The translations under genes and the position numbers were made by a program. DNA of 32,963 nt from Gemmatimonadota bacterium (lineage in GTDB: Bacteria; Gemmatimonadota; Gemmatimonadetes; Longimicrobiales; RSA9): contig JADGQX010000020.1 in the NCBI GenBank assembly GCA_017881445.1, positions 1-32,963 of the forward strand, in the 5' to 3' direction. The stretch's first letter is position 1, and the number at the start of each line of letters is the position of its first letter. The notes under the pieces were generated by a model. That model was not told the DNA's origin and ran no database searches. It worked only from the letters and a program-made list of their open reading frames with translations. Of this stretch, positions 14,762 through 24,115 are shown in pieces.

Positions 14762-17710
14762 TCACGCGGGCTTGCGGATGACGCCCTCACGCTTGCGGCC
14801 GTTCATCACGATGGTGAGGGGCCGGTCGAAGCGGAGGTGGCGCACGACGCCGAGTGTGGCCTGCTCGGGCTGCTGCGCCAGCCATTCCCAGTCCAGGGCG
14901 CCCTCGCCCCGCTGCGGGTTGACGACGAAGTAGCCGATGCCGGAGGCGGAGAGGTTGTGGAAGAAGTGGCTGCCCTGGGACGGGGCGACGTGGAGGTCGG
15001 CGCGGCCGGCCTCGACGATGGCGCGGGCGCCGGCGATGTCGTCCCAGTTGACGGGGATGCCCATCTGGGGGTGGCTCGATCCCCAGCGGCCGACGCCGAC
15101 CAGGAGATAGGGGCGGCGCTCGCGCGCGAGCTGGGCATTGAAGCGGGCGATGTGACGGGCGGTCTGCGGGTTCAGGTAGGGGTTGAAGGAAGCGGCGTCG
15201 ATGACGACGACGTCGCACACGTCCTCGATCCGTCCGTTGCCCAGGACCATGGTACTGCGGCAGACGAGGTCGTCCGGGTCGAATCGGCCGGTATCGACCG
15301 CCTCGAGCTCGCGGAGTGCGGCCAGCGGGCGGAGCTGGAGCAGCGCGAATTGGGCCGGCTCGCCGGCGGGCGGCTCGAGGTTGACGGCGAACTCGATCTC
15401 GACGGGCGAGTTGGTGGTGCGCATGCCCAGCTGGAGCAGCTCGCGCAGGATCTCGGCGACGGGGAACACGCCGTGCTTGAGCACGGGTGCGAAGGTGACC
15501 AGGCGGGCGCCGTCGCGGCCGATGCCGTCGTAGAGGGCGTTGTTCTCGCGCGAGTAGGTCGAGGCGACGGGGCCGAGGGTGCCGTCGGCCTCGGCGACGT
15601 CCAGCGCCAGGCGGACGACGGCGTCGAGCCGGTCGTCGTCCGGGCGGGAGAGGTCGATCGCATAGAATTCGCGCTGCGTGTTCCGGAGTGCCTCGAGTGG
15701 GTCGGTGAGCTCTGGCAGGTGCCGGGGGAACGCGGGCGAGAAGCGGACACAAGGACCATCCTCGACCACCATCTTGCCCAGGCCGAGTGCCACGGCGGCC
15801 ACGCCGTCATTGGCGGTGGCCGGCGCCAGCGGGTAGAAGTTGTGGGAGCGGGCGACGCCGGCGAAGCTGGGATAGAAGTGGGTGCCGTGGCGGGCGCCGA
15901 CCACCGGCTGGAGGACCACGGCCATGCGCGCCTCCTCCATGCGGTAGGGCGTCGCCTCCAGCAGGCGCCGGGCGCCACCGGAGAAAGCCGAGGCGTAAAC
16001 GTCCTTGATGGCGGTCTCGAGCTGGGCCAACCTGGTCGCCGGGTCGGCGGCGGCATTGGGCAGCATGCGGGTCTCGAAGATCCCGGCGAAGGGCTCGTAG
16101 GGCGAGTCCTCGAGCAGGCTGGAGGAACGGACCGCCAGCGGGGCGTGCACCGTGTCCAGGAACCGCTCCAGCTCGCGGCGCACGGCCTGGGGCAGGGGCG
16201 CCTGGCGGAACAGCCCGGCGCGGGCGGTATCGTCGTCCAGGTCCAGCGCCGCCTCGCGCAGGCGATTGGCATCCAGGAAGCCGTCGAAGACTTCCGTCGC
16301 GAGCACCACCGCGGGCGGCACGAGCACGCGCACGCCCCGGAAGCGCTCCCCGATGCGGAAGCGGTCGAGCATGCGGGCCGCGAAGGCGAGCCCGCGGGCC
16401 TTGCCGCCCAGGGAGCCGCCCCCGATGCGCGCAATGCCGCCGTGGGCACTGAACGCCCGCGGCTGGAAGTCGGCGACGGTGCCGCGGGCCCGCTCGCGGC
16501 GGCTCATCTCGATGGAGTGGACCAGCTCCCGGCGGAGCTGCTCCAGGTCGCCGAAGTCCGAGATCCGGCGCGGTCGCAGCCCGCGGGCGAGGTGGAACTC
16601 CGCGCGGACGCGCAGCCAGCGGGAGAAGTCGTTGCGCACGCCGTGGAAGGCGAGGCATTCCACGGGGACTTCGCCGATGAGGCGCACCAGGTCGTCGATG
16701 TTGGCCGCCCGGTCGATCTCTCGACCGTCCTGCGTGCGGAAGACGAAGTCGCCGAAGGCGAAAGCGTCCTTGAGCTGCTCCCGCAGCCGCTGCAGCAGGT
16801 GGGGCGAGCGCTTGGGCAGGAACACCGCGCCAATGCTGGCGGCGACGCGCTCGTTCTCGGCGTGGCTCGAATGCAGGGCGATGGTCACGTCCGGCCGGGC
16901 CTCGCGGATGAGCCGGGCCAGCTCGAGGCCCGCCTCGGGGGAGCGCTGCCCCCCGCGCGGGAACTCCACGTCCGAGATCACGCCCAGCACGTCGTCGGGG
17001 TAGGCCTCGAACCAGGCCTGCGCCTGCTCGAAGCTGGTCGCCAGCAGGATCTTGGGCCGCGCGCGCAGGCGCAGGATCCGCTCCGCCAGGTTCAGCCCCT
17101 CGGACGTGACCTGCTGCGAATGCCGCTCCACCTCGTCGTAGATCACTGGCAGGAACGACGAGTAGTTGCGGATGTTGTCCTCGACCACCAGCAGGATGGG
17201 CACGCCCGCTTTGGCGTCGTGGGCCACGTTGCGCTCGTCCTCCACGCCCTTCACGATGGCGAGCAGGATGCGCGCATCGCCCTGCCAGAGGAAGCTGCGG
17301 TGGATCGCGGACTGGTCCCCGCGCGACAGCACGTCCTTGAGCGCGCCGTAGTCGTAGGCCAGCAGCACCACGGGCAGGCCCGGCGCCAGCTCGCCCACCG
17401 CGGTGGCCAGCGCCAGGGCATCCATGTCCCCGGCGTTGAGCGCGGTCAGCACCATGTCGAAGTGCCGCCCGGCGCGCAGCAGGGCCAGCGCCTCGCCCCC
17501 GGTCGCAACTTGATGCAGGGTAGGGACTTGTAGCTGGTTGATGTCCTGGAACTTCGCCCGCACCACGTCGCCCAGCTCGTCCTCCGCCAGGATGAACGAG
17601 TCGTAGAGGCTCGAGACGAAGAGCACGTCCCGGACCTGGTCGCGCATCAGGTCCTGGAAGCCGTTTTCCGGGCCGGGGTGCTCGGGCGCGGGGGCGGGGC
17701 TAGTGCTCAT
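14762..17710 (-). CDS. Hybrid protein: two REC-like domains plus PEP-synthase-type ATP-binding domain (PPDK_N)
   Basis: A 982-residue protein. Residues about 28-160 form a degenerate receiver-like domain. Residues about 170-315 form a fuller one, PILLVVEDN with acidic Glu177/Asp178, phosphoacceptor-like Asp247 (ISDVEFP) and Lys300 (FLPKRSP). After a linker, GGGSLGGKARGLAFAARM (431 on) and AVRSSSLLEDSPYEPFAGIF (526 on) are the ATP-grasp nucleotide-binding motifs of pyruvate phosphate dikinase and PEP synthase. The swivelling phospho-His domain (GGxTSHAA) and the C-terminal PEP-binding barrel are absent. Instead the end has GRWGSSHPQMGIPV (874 on) and SQGSHFFHNL (911 on), conserved in this uncharacterised family as I recall it. 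It is probably a cytosolic phosphotransferase or sensor-coupled ATP-using enzyme; the reaction is unknown. The start at 17710 leaves out an unlikely repeat-encoded extension. Confidence 0.85.
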   Translation of the reverse strand: MSTSPAPAPEHPGPENGFQDLMRDQVRDVLFVSSLYDSFILAEDELGDVVRAKFQDINQLQVPTLHQVATGGEALALLRAGRHFDMVLTALNAGDMDALALATAVGELAPGLPVVLLAYDYGALKDVLSRGDQSAIHRSFLWQGDARILLAIVKGVEDERNVAHDAKAGVPILLVVEDNIRNYSSFLPVIYDEVERHSQQVTSEGLNLAERILRLRARPKILLATSFEQAQAWFEAYPDDVLGVISDVEFPRGGQRSPEAGLELARLIREARPDVTIALHSSHAENERVAASIGAVFLPKRSPHLLQRLREQLKDAFAFGDFVFRTQDGREIDRAANIDDLVRLIGEVPVECLAFHGVRNDFSRWLRVRAEFHLARGLRPRRISDFGDLEQLRRELVHSIEMSRRERARGTVADFQPRAFSAHGGIARIGGGSLGGKARGLAFAARMLDRFRIGERFRGVRVLVPPAVVLATEVFDGFLDANRLREAALDLDDDTARAGLFRQAPLPQAVRRELERFLDTVHAPLAVRSSSLLEDSPYEPFAGIFETRMLPNAAADPATRLAQLETAIKDVYASAFSGGARRLLEATPYRMEEARMAVVLQPVVGARHGTHFYPSFAGVARSHNFYPLAPATANDGVAAVALGLGKMVVEDGPCVRFSPAFPRHLPELTDPLEALRNTQREFYAIDLSRPDDDRLDAVVRLALDVAEADGTLGPVASTYSRENNALYDGIGRDGARLVTFAPVLKHGVFPVAEILRELLQLGMRTTNSPVEIEFAVNLEPPAGEPAQFALLQLRPLAALRELEAVDTGRFDPDDLVCRSTMVLGNGRIEDVCDVVVIDAASFNPYLNPQTARHIARFNAQLARERRPYLLVGVGRWGSSHPQMGIPVNWDDIAGARAIVEAGRADLHVAPSQGSHFFHNLSASGIGYFVVNPQRGEGALDWEWLAQQPEQATLGVVRHLRFDRPLTIVMNGRKREGVIRKPA

Positions 17711-17734
17711 CGGGTGTGTGGGACCTCGAAGATG

Positions 17735-17834
17735 ATGGGGAGATGGGGCGATGGGGAGATGGGGCGACGATGCGACCGGCGGTACACGGTGACCCCGACC
17801 GGTCCGGCTCGCCCCATCCCCCCATCCCCCCATC
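17735..17834. repeat. ATGGGG-type octamer array with an inverted partner
   Basis: Bases 17735-17766 are four alternating octamers, ATGGGGAG and ATGGGGCG, each twice. Bases 17811-17834 read GCCCCATCCC CCCATCCCCC CATC in register, the same motif on the opposite strand. The two could pair into a long hairpin. The array lies in the 192-nt gap between gdhA and the REC-PPDK_N gene, both on the minus strand, so it falls in the leader region of the latter. Confidence 0.75.
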
Positions 17835-17838
17835 AGTC

Positions 17839-17888
17839 TCCAGGCGCCCGCCCGCCCGGCCCAGGCCGGCAGCGGACGAGCGCCTGGA
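17839..17888 (-). terminator. Possible terminator after gdhA
   Basis: TCCAGGCGC (17839-17847) pairs with GCGCCTGGA (17880-17888) around a 32-nt GC-rich loop containing a smaller GGCCCAGGCC stem. It lies 15 nt past the gdhA stop. There is no good T-run on the minus strand, so this is weak. Confidence 0.35.
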
Positions 17889-17902
17889 TACGTGCACCGT
17901 GC

Positions 17903-19540
<1,638 letters not shown>

Positions 19541-19619
19541 TCACCGGACGTATTCACCGGCGCGGCGCGGTAGGGGCCGACCGGACACGTTCGCACGCAA
19601 GCAGGCTACAGGGTACCCG

Positions 19620-20840
19620 ATGCCGGAAAACAGGAAGGGCACGATCGCGATTCTGACGGGCGGCGGAGACGTGCCGGGGCTGAACCCGGCGATCCGCGCC
19701 ATTACCATCCGTGCGCTGCGCGAAGGCTACCGCGTCCTGGGCATCCGCCGCGGCTGGGCGGGGCTGGTGGACATGATCCCGGAGGCGGGCGCGGACAACA
19801 CCGACAGCATCATCGAGCTGACGGAGTCGGAGGTCAACCGGGCGGGCCGCACGGGCGGCACGTTCCTGCACTCGTCGCGCACGCGCCCGAGCCACCTGCC
19901 CAGGGCGCGCGTCCCCAGGCACCTCGCGGGGCGCTACGGGGCGGCCATCAACGACATCACGCCCGACGTGCTGACGAACCTGGCGTTCCTGGGCGTCGAC
20001 GCGCTCATCCCGATCGGCGGCGACGATACGCTGAGCTACGGCGCGCGTCTGCACCAGGAGGGATTCCCGGTGGTGGCGGTGCCCAAGACCATGGACAACG
20101 ACGTGCCCGGCACCGACTACTGCATCGGCTTCGGCACCTGCGTCACGCGCACCATCGAGCTGACGCACCGGCTGCGCACGTCCGCGGGCTCCCACGAGCG
20201 CTTCCTGGTCATCGAGGTGTTCGGGCGCTATGCGGGCTTCTCGGCACTGCTGCCCACCATGGCGGGCGCGGCCGACCGCTGCATGATCCCCGAGTACCAG
20301 GTGGACGTGGACCACCTGACGGAGCTGATGGTCTATGACTGGAAGCGCAATCCGAGCCACTACTCGGTGCTGCTCGTCTCGGAGGGCGCCACCATGAAGG
20401 GCGAGGCGGACATGTCGTTCACGAGCGCGGAAACCGACATGTTCGGGCACCGCAAGCTCGGCGGCATCGGGGACAAGGTGGCGGCGACGCTGAAGGAGCT
20501 CTCCCCGAAGTACAACAACGGGCGGCGCATCGACGTCGTGAACCAGCGACTGGGCTACCTGGTCCGCTCCGGCGATCCGGACGCCCTGGACTCGATCGTG
20601 CCCATGGCGTTCGGCAACCTGGCGCTCGATCTGGTGCTGGCCAAGCGCTTCGGCCGGCTGGTCTCGGTCCGCAACGGCTTCTACGACAACGTGCCGCTGG
20701 AGATGGTCATCGGCGAGAAGAAGTTCGTGGACGTGGAGAAGTTCTACAACACGGAGCGCCTGCGCCCGAACTACGAGGCCTTCCATGGCGGCCCGCTGTT
20801 CATCATGACCAGCGACAAGGATGCCGCCGCGCCGCGGTAG
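19620..20840 (+). CDS. 6-phosphofructokinase with PPi-type active-site residues
   Basis: A 406-residue PFK. The N-terminal ILTGGGDVPGLNPAIRA is the nucleotide/phosphate-binding loop. GGDDTLSYGARL (133 on) has Asp136 where ATP-dependent enzymes carry Gly, and VPKTMDNDVPGTDY (154 on) has Lys156 where ATP enzymes carry Gly; Asp159 is the catalytic base. In the PFK family the Asp/Lys pair marks pyrophosphate-dependent enzymes, which work reversibly between fructose 6-phosphate and fructose 1,6-bisphosphate. EVFGRYAGF (199 on) replaces the usual MGR substrate motif. The ribosome site before 19620 is weak and the frame is open far upstream, so the start is the least certain part. PPi dependence is inference from residues. 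Confidence 0.9.
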   Translation: MPENRKGTIAILTGGGDVPGLNPAIRAITIRALREGYRVLGIRRGWAGLVDMIPEAGADNTDSIIELTESEVNRAGRTGGTFLHSSRTRPSHLPRARVPRHLAGRYGAAINDITPDVLTNLAFLGVDALIPIGGDDTLSYGARLHQEGFPVVAVPKTMDNDVPGTDYCIGFGTCVTRTIELTHRLRTSAGSHERFLVIEVFGRYAGFSALLPTMAGAADRCMIPEYQVDVDHLTELMVYDWKRNPSHYSVLLVSEGATMKGEADMSFTSAETDMFGHRKLGGIGDKVAATLKELSPKYNNGRRIDVVNQRLGYLVRSGDPDALDSIVPMAFGNLALDLVLAKRFGRLVSVRNGFYDNVPLEMVIGEKKFVDVEKFYNTERLRPNYEAFHGGPLFIMTSDKDAAAPR

Positions 20841-20881
20841 CGGGCGCGGAACGAAACCGCGCGCGAGAGGCTTACGCTCGC

Positions 20882-21457
20882 ATGGATTTCGATTCGTCGC
20901 CCCTCGGGCCCATCGCCCTGCGCGCCCGCGCCAAGGGCGTGTTCTTCGCCGCCGTGGTCGCGGGCGTGGTGGTCGTGGACCTGCTCACCAAGCAGATGGT
21001 GACGCGGGCGCTCCCGCCCGGGCAGCCCGTGCCGGTCGTGGGCGACTACGTCACGCTGCTCTTCATCCAGAACCCGGGCGTGGCCTTCGGCATCGAGCTG
21101 GGGCCATACGGCCAGTGGATCATGGTCGGGCTGTCCTTTGCCGCGCTCATGCTGCTGGGCACCATGTACCGGACCACGGCCCCGCAGGACCGGCGCCGGC
21201 TGCTGGCCATGGCGCTCGTCTGGGGCGGCGCCATCGGCAACATGATCGACCGCCTGCGCTCGGCCCGGGGTGTGGTCGATTTCCTGGTCTTCCAGTACCA
21301 GGACTGGCAGTCGCCGGTCTTCAACGTGGCGGACGTCGCCGTCACCTCCGGTGCCATCCTGCTGGCGCTCTGCCTCTGGCAGGAGAAAGTGCCGGTCCCC
21401 GCACCGGCGCAGGAACGGCGTCGCGGCGCCGGTCCTGCGCGCACTCTTCCCGGCTGA
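20882..21457 (+). CDS. lspA: Lipoprotein signal peptidase II, copy 1
   Basis: A 191-residue inner-membrane aspartyl protease with four helices. All LspA landmarks are present: DLLTKQ (Asp33), the FIQNPGVAFG loop, GGAIGNMIDRLR, RGVVDF with catalytic Asp133, and FNVADVAVTSG with catalytic Asp151. It removes signal peptides from diacylglyceryl-modified prolipoproteins. It follows the phosphofructokinase gene by 41 nt and may share its transcript. The N-terminal 15 residues and a Pro/Arg-rich tail of about 25 residues extend beyond the typical 160-170 residue length. A second complete copy follows after 138 nt. Confidence 0.94.
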   Translation: MDFDSSPLGPIALRARAKGVFFAAVVAGVVVVDLLTKQMVTRALPPGQPVPVVGDYVTLLFIQNPGVAFGIELGPYGQWIMVGLSFAALMLLGTMYRTTAPQDRRRLLAMALVWGGAIGNMIDRLRSARGVVDFLVFQYQDWQSPVFNVADVAVTSGAILLALCLWQEKVPVPAPAQERRRGAGPARTLPG

Positions 21458-21466
21458 CCTCGCGGG

Positions 21467-21490
21467 AACCCGGCCGCGCGGCCGGGGTTT
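21467..21490 (+). terminator. Hairpin between the two lspA genes
   Basis: AACCCGGCCGC (21467-21477) pairs with GCGGCCGGGGTTT (21478-21490) with one bulged G, starting 10 nt after the first lspA stop and ending in TTT. A second perfect 8-bp stem (CCCGCCGG/CCGGCGGG, 21556-21573) follows. They may attenuate or end transcription between the two copies. Confidence 0.4.
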
Positions 21491-21595
21491 GAGGTAGTCC
21501 GCCCGCCCATGCCGCATTGCGCCGGCGCTGTCGCGAGCGGAAATTCCTCGTGAAGCCCGCCGGAGCCGGCGGGCGCGTCGCCGGGGGGACCGAAC

Positions 21596-22102
21596 GTGAA
21601 GCAGAAGTGGCAGTTCTTCGCGCTGACGATGACGGCGATCGTGGTGGCCGACCTGGTCACGAAGGCGATGGCCGTGCGCTATCTGCGCTTCGGCGAAACG
21701 CGCGTGCTGGCCGGTCTGGTCCCCCTCACCTTGACGTTCAATCGCGGCGCCGCGTTCAGCATCAGCGTGGGCGAGGCCTCCCGGTGGTTCTTCCTGGTGA
21801 CGTCGCTCCTGGCGCTCGCCGCCATCCTCGTGTTCTACCATCGCACGGACCCGTTGCACCGGATGCAGCGGCTGGCGCTGGCCCTCATCAGCAGCGGCGC
21901 CGTGGGCAACCTGATCGACCGCATCCGTTGGGAGCACGGCGTGGTGGACTTCATCGGGCCCATCAACCTGGGCGTGATGTTCTGGCCCGTGTTCAACGTG
22001 GCCGACAGTGCCATCACCTGCGGTGCGCTGTTGCTGGCTCTCGCGCTCTGGCGCTCGGACCGGGCGCCCGCGGTCGAGACCGCGACCCTGACCGACTCCT
22101 GA
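21596..22102 (+). CDS. lspA: Lipoprotein signal peptidase II, copy 2 (paralogue)
   Basis: A 168-residue protein with a GTG start after a GGGGGG-type ribosome site. It has the complete LspA set in a diverged form: DLVTKAM (Asp19), FNRGAAFSI in place of NPGxAF, SSGAVGNLIDRIR, HGVVDF with Asp118, and FNVADSAITCG with Asp137. Both catalytic aspartates are intact, so it should be active. Identity with the neighbouring copy looks modest and concentrated in the motifs, so duplication is old or the copy was acquired. The pair may split lipoprotein substrates, or one may be the housekeeping copy. Confidence 0.92.
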   Translation: MKQKWQFFALTMTAIVVADLVTKAMAVRYLRFGETRVLAGLVPLTLTFNRGAAFSISVGEASRWFFLVTSLLALAAILVFYHRTDPLHRMQRLALALISSGAVGNLIDRIRWEHGVVDFIGPINLGVMFWPVFNVADSAITCGALLLALALWRSDRAPAVETATLTDS

Positions 22103-22160
22103 GCGGCCGGCCGCGGCGGCCGCCGAGCAAGGCGCCGCCGCGCGTTCCCCCGGGTCGTCG

Positions 22161-22841
22161 CTACCCCACCCAGGCCACGCCCACGGACACGGAATCCGCG
22201 CCGGCCGGGCCCGGGCCCGACCGCGGCTCGAATCGAGCCGCGAGCCCCGCCGCCGCCAGCGTCTCCAGGAAGATCTCCCGCCCGACCCGCTGCGGGTCGC
22301 CGATCACGGCCCGACCCCCCCGGCCCACGAGCTCCGCCACCCGCCGCGCCGCGGCGCGCGCCAGCGCCGGCTCGTAGAGCACGTCGGCCAGGATCCCGAG
22401 CTCGCCCGGCGGCAGCGCGGCGTCGCCCGCCAGGTCGAAGGGCGCGGTCTCGACCTCCAGCCCCTGCTGCCGCGCGGCGTGCTCCAGCAGGCGCAGTGCG
22501 CCGGCGTCGTGGTCCAGCGCCAGCACGTGCGCGCCCAGCGCCGCCGCGGCCAGGGCGCACAGTCCCGTGCCGGTGCCGAGATCGAGGACGCGCTGGCCCG
22601 CCTGCACCCGGCCGGGCAGCTCCCTGGCCACGGCGACCGCCGCGGGCCAGAGAATCGCGGCGTAGGGATCGCCGCCGCCCGCGATGGCGGCCGTCAGCAC
22701 CTGCTCCGCGTCGGCGGTCTCCCACACCCAGATGCGCAGCGCGCGGGCGGACGGCGATGCGGGCGGCAGCACCAGCTCCGCCCGGCGGACGCACCGGCCG
22801 TGCAGCTCCACGATCGGGCCCGGATGCGGCTGCTCCTCCAT
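22161..22841 (-). CDS. Class I SAM-dependent methyltransferase, lysine-methyltransferase (MTF16/ETFB-KMT) type
   Basis: A 226-residue protein. The ATG at 22841 has GGGAG 6 nt upstream; an in-frame ATG 33 nt further up has no site. The AdoMet motif VLDLGTGTGL is at 86-94 or so, preceded by DPYAAILWPAAVAVAREL, and followed by ADVLYEPALA (152 on) and GGRAVIGDPQR. The LWPAA lead and DVxYE motif are typical of the small protein-lysine methyltransferase group that includes ETF-beta lysine methyltransferase. The protein target is unknown. It faces lspA copy 2 tail to tail and diverges from fabH across 112 nt. Confidence 0.85.
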   Translation of the reverse strand: MEEQPHPGPIVELHGRCVRRAELVLPPASPSARALRIWVWETADAEQVLTAAIAGGGDPYAAILWPAAVAVARELPGRVQAGQRVLDLGTGTGLCALAAAALGAHVLALDHDAGALRLLEHAARQQGLEVETAPFDLAGDAALPPGELGILADVLYEPALARAAARRVAELVGRGGRAVIGDPQRVGREIFLETLAAAGLAARFEPRSGPGPAGADSVSVGVAWVG

Positions 22842-22953
22842 CGATTCTCCCTTCCGGGCGGGTCCGTGCGACACCTGCCGAAAACCGGGGCCTTGCCGCC
22901 CCCGGATCCGGCGGCTAGCGTGCGTCCATCACCCCGAACAAGGCAAGGCGAAG

Positions 22954-23949
22954 GTGCCCCGTACTCAGTTCATCAGCACGGGTTTTCATGTGCCCGAGCG
23001 GATCGTCACGAACGACGAGCTGCGCACATGGTGGGATACCTCGGACGAGTGGATCCGCGCTCGCACCGGCATCGGTGAGCGCCACTGGGTGGAGCCCGGG
23101 CTCGAAGCCGGATCGGACCTGGCGCTCAAGGCCGCGCAGAGCGCTCTCGAGCGTGCCGACCTCAAGGCGACAGACCTCGACTGCATCGTCTTCGCGACCC
23201 TGTCACCGGACTACTTCTTCCCCGGCGGCGGCGTGTTCCTGCAGCGTAAGCTGGGCGTGCCCGGCATCCCGGCCCTCGACATCCGCAACCAGTGCTCCGG
23301 CTTCCTCTACGGCCTCTCCGTCGCGGATGCCTGGGTGCGCAGCGGCCAGTACAAGCGCGTGCTCCTCATCGGCGCCGAAGTCCACTCCACCGGCATGGAT
23401 TTCAGCCCGGGCGGTCGCGATCTCAGCGTGCTCTTCGGCGACGGCGCGGGCGCCGTCATCCTGGGTCCCGGCGACGACGGCCGGGGCGTGCTCTCCGTCC
23501 ACCTCCACGCCGATGGCGTGGGCGCGGAGCAGCTCTGGTGCGAGAGCGAATCCTCCGCGCGCATGCCGCGGATCAGCTATGACGACCTGGACGCCGGACG
23601 CCACTTTGCCAGGATGAACGGGCGCGAGGTTTTCCGCAACGCCGTGGTCCGCATGCCGGAGGTGGTCCGCGAAGGACTCGCGGCCAACGACCTCACCGCC
23701 GAGGACATCGACCTGTTCATCCCTCACCAGGCCAACCTGCGCATCAGCGAGGCCGTGCAGAAGCAGCTCGGGCTGCGCGACGACCAGGTGTACAACAACA
23801 TCGAGCGCTTCGGCAACACCACGGCGGCCACGCTCCCCATCGCCATGGACGAGGTGGCGCGCTCCGGTCGCCTCAAGGAGGGCGACCTGCTGGTGCTCTC
23901 GGCCTTCGGCAGCGGCTGGACCTGGGGGTCGGCCATCATCCGCTGGTGA
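22954..23949 (+). CDS. 3-oxoacyl-[acyl-carrier-protein] synthase III (FabH-like)
   Basis: A 331-residue thiolase-fold condensing enzyme. A GTG start is used, because no ATG precedes the conserved lead and the frame's homology begins at PRTQFISTGFHVPERIVTN. The catalytic triad is complete: Cys114 in RNQCSGFLYGL, His258 in FIPHQANLRI and Asn288 in RFGNTTAAT. DEWIRARTGIGERH near the N-terminus is the family lead. FabH condenses acetyl-CoA with malonyl-ACP to start fatty acid synthesis. The gene is not in a fab cluster, so a role in a specialised starter unit, for example branched acyl or an outer lipid, is possible. A terminator follows. Confidence 0.92.
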   Translation: MPRTQFISTGFHVPERIVTNDELRTWWDTSDEWIRARTGIGERHWVEPGLEAGSDLALKAAQSALERADLKATDLDCIVFATLSPDYFFPGGGVFLQRKLGVPGIPALDIRNQCSGFLYGLSVADAWVRSGQYKRVLLIGAEVHSTGMDFSPGGRDLSVLFGDGAGAVILGPGDDGRGVLSVHLHADGVGAEQLWCESESSARMPRISYDDLDAGRHFARMNGREVFRNAVVRMPEVVREGLAANDLTAEDIDLFIPHQANLRISEAVQKQLGLRDDQVYNNIERFGNTTAATLPIAMDEVARSGRLKEGDLLVLSAFGSGWTWGSAIIRW

Positions 23950-23978
23950 GGCAACGAATTTTCGGGCCCAGAACGAGC

Positions 23979-24013
23979 ACGAGCACGGCGCGGTTGCCGT
24001 GCTCGTTTCGTTT
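23979..24013 (+). terminator. Hairpin terminator after fabH
   Basis: An 11-bp stem, ACGAGCACGGC (23979-23989) with GCCGTGCTCGT (23996-24006), and a GCGGTT loop, followed by TTCGTTT. It lies 30 nt after the fabH stop. Confidence 0.85.
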
Positions 24014-24115
24014 CGCCACGTCGCCCCATCGCCGTGTCGCCGCGTCCGCTTGCGCGCGGGGGGCCGCCCGGCCTAACCTGCCGCGACGTTCGCCCCCCCG
24101 GTCGTCAGGATCGAC

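Noticed and set aside
14732-17533. A 933-codon open frame on the plus strand opposite the REC-PPDK_N gene
   Set aside because: It is the GC-rich shadow of a clear gene: composition is skewed to Gly, Ala, Arg, Val, Asp and His, no motifs appear, and its start lies in repeat copy 3.
14762-17710. Canonical PEP synthase or pyruvate phosphate dikinase
   Set aside because: The phospho-His motif GGxTSHAA and the PEP-binding barrel are absent, and receiver-like domains occupy the N-terminus.
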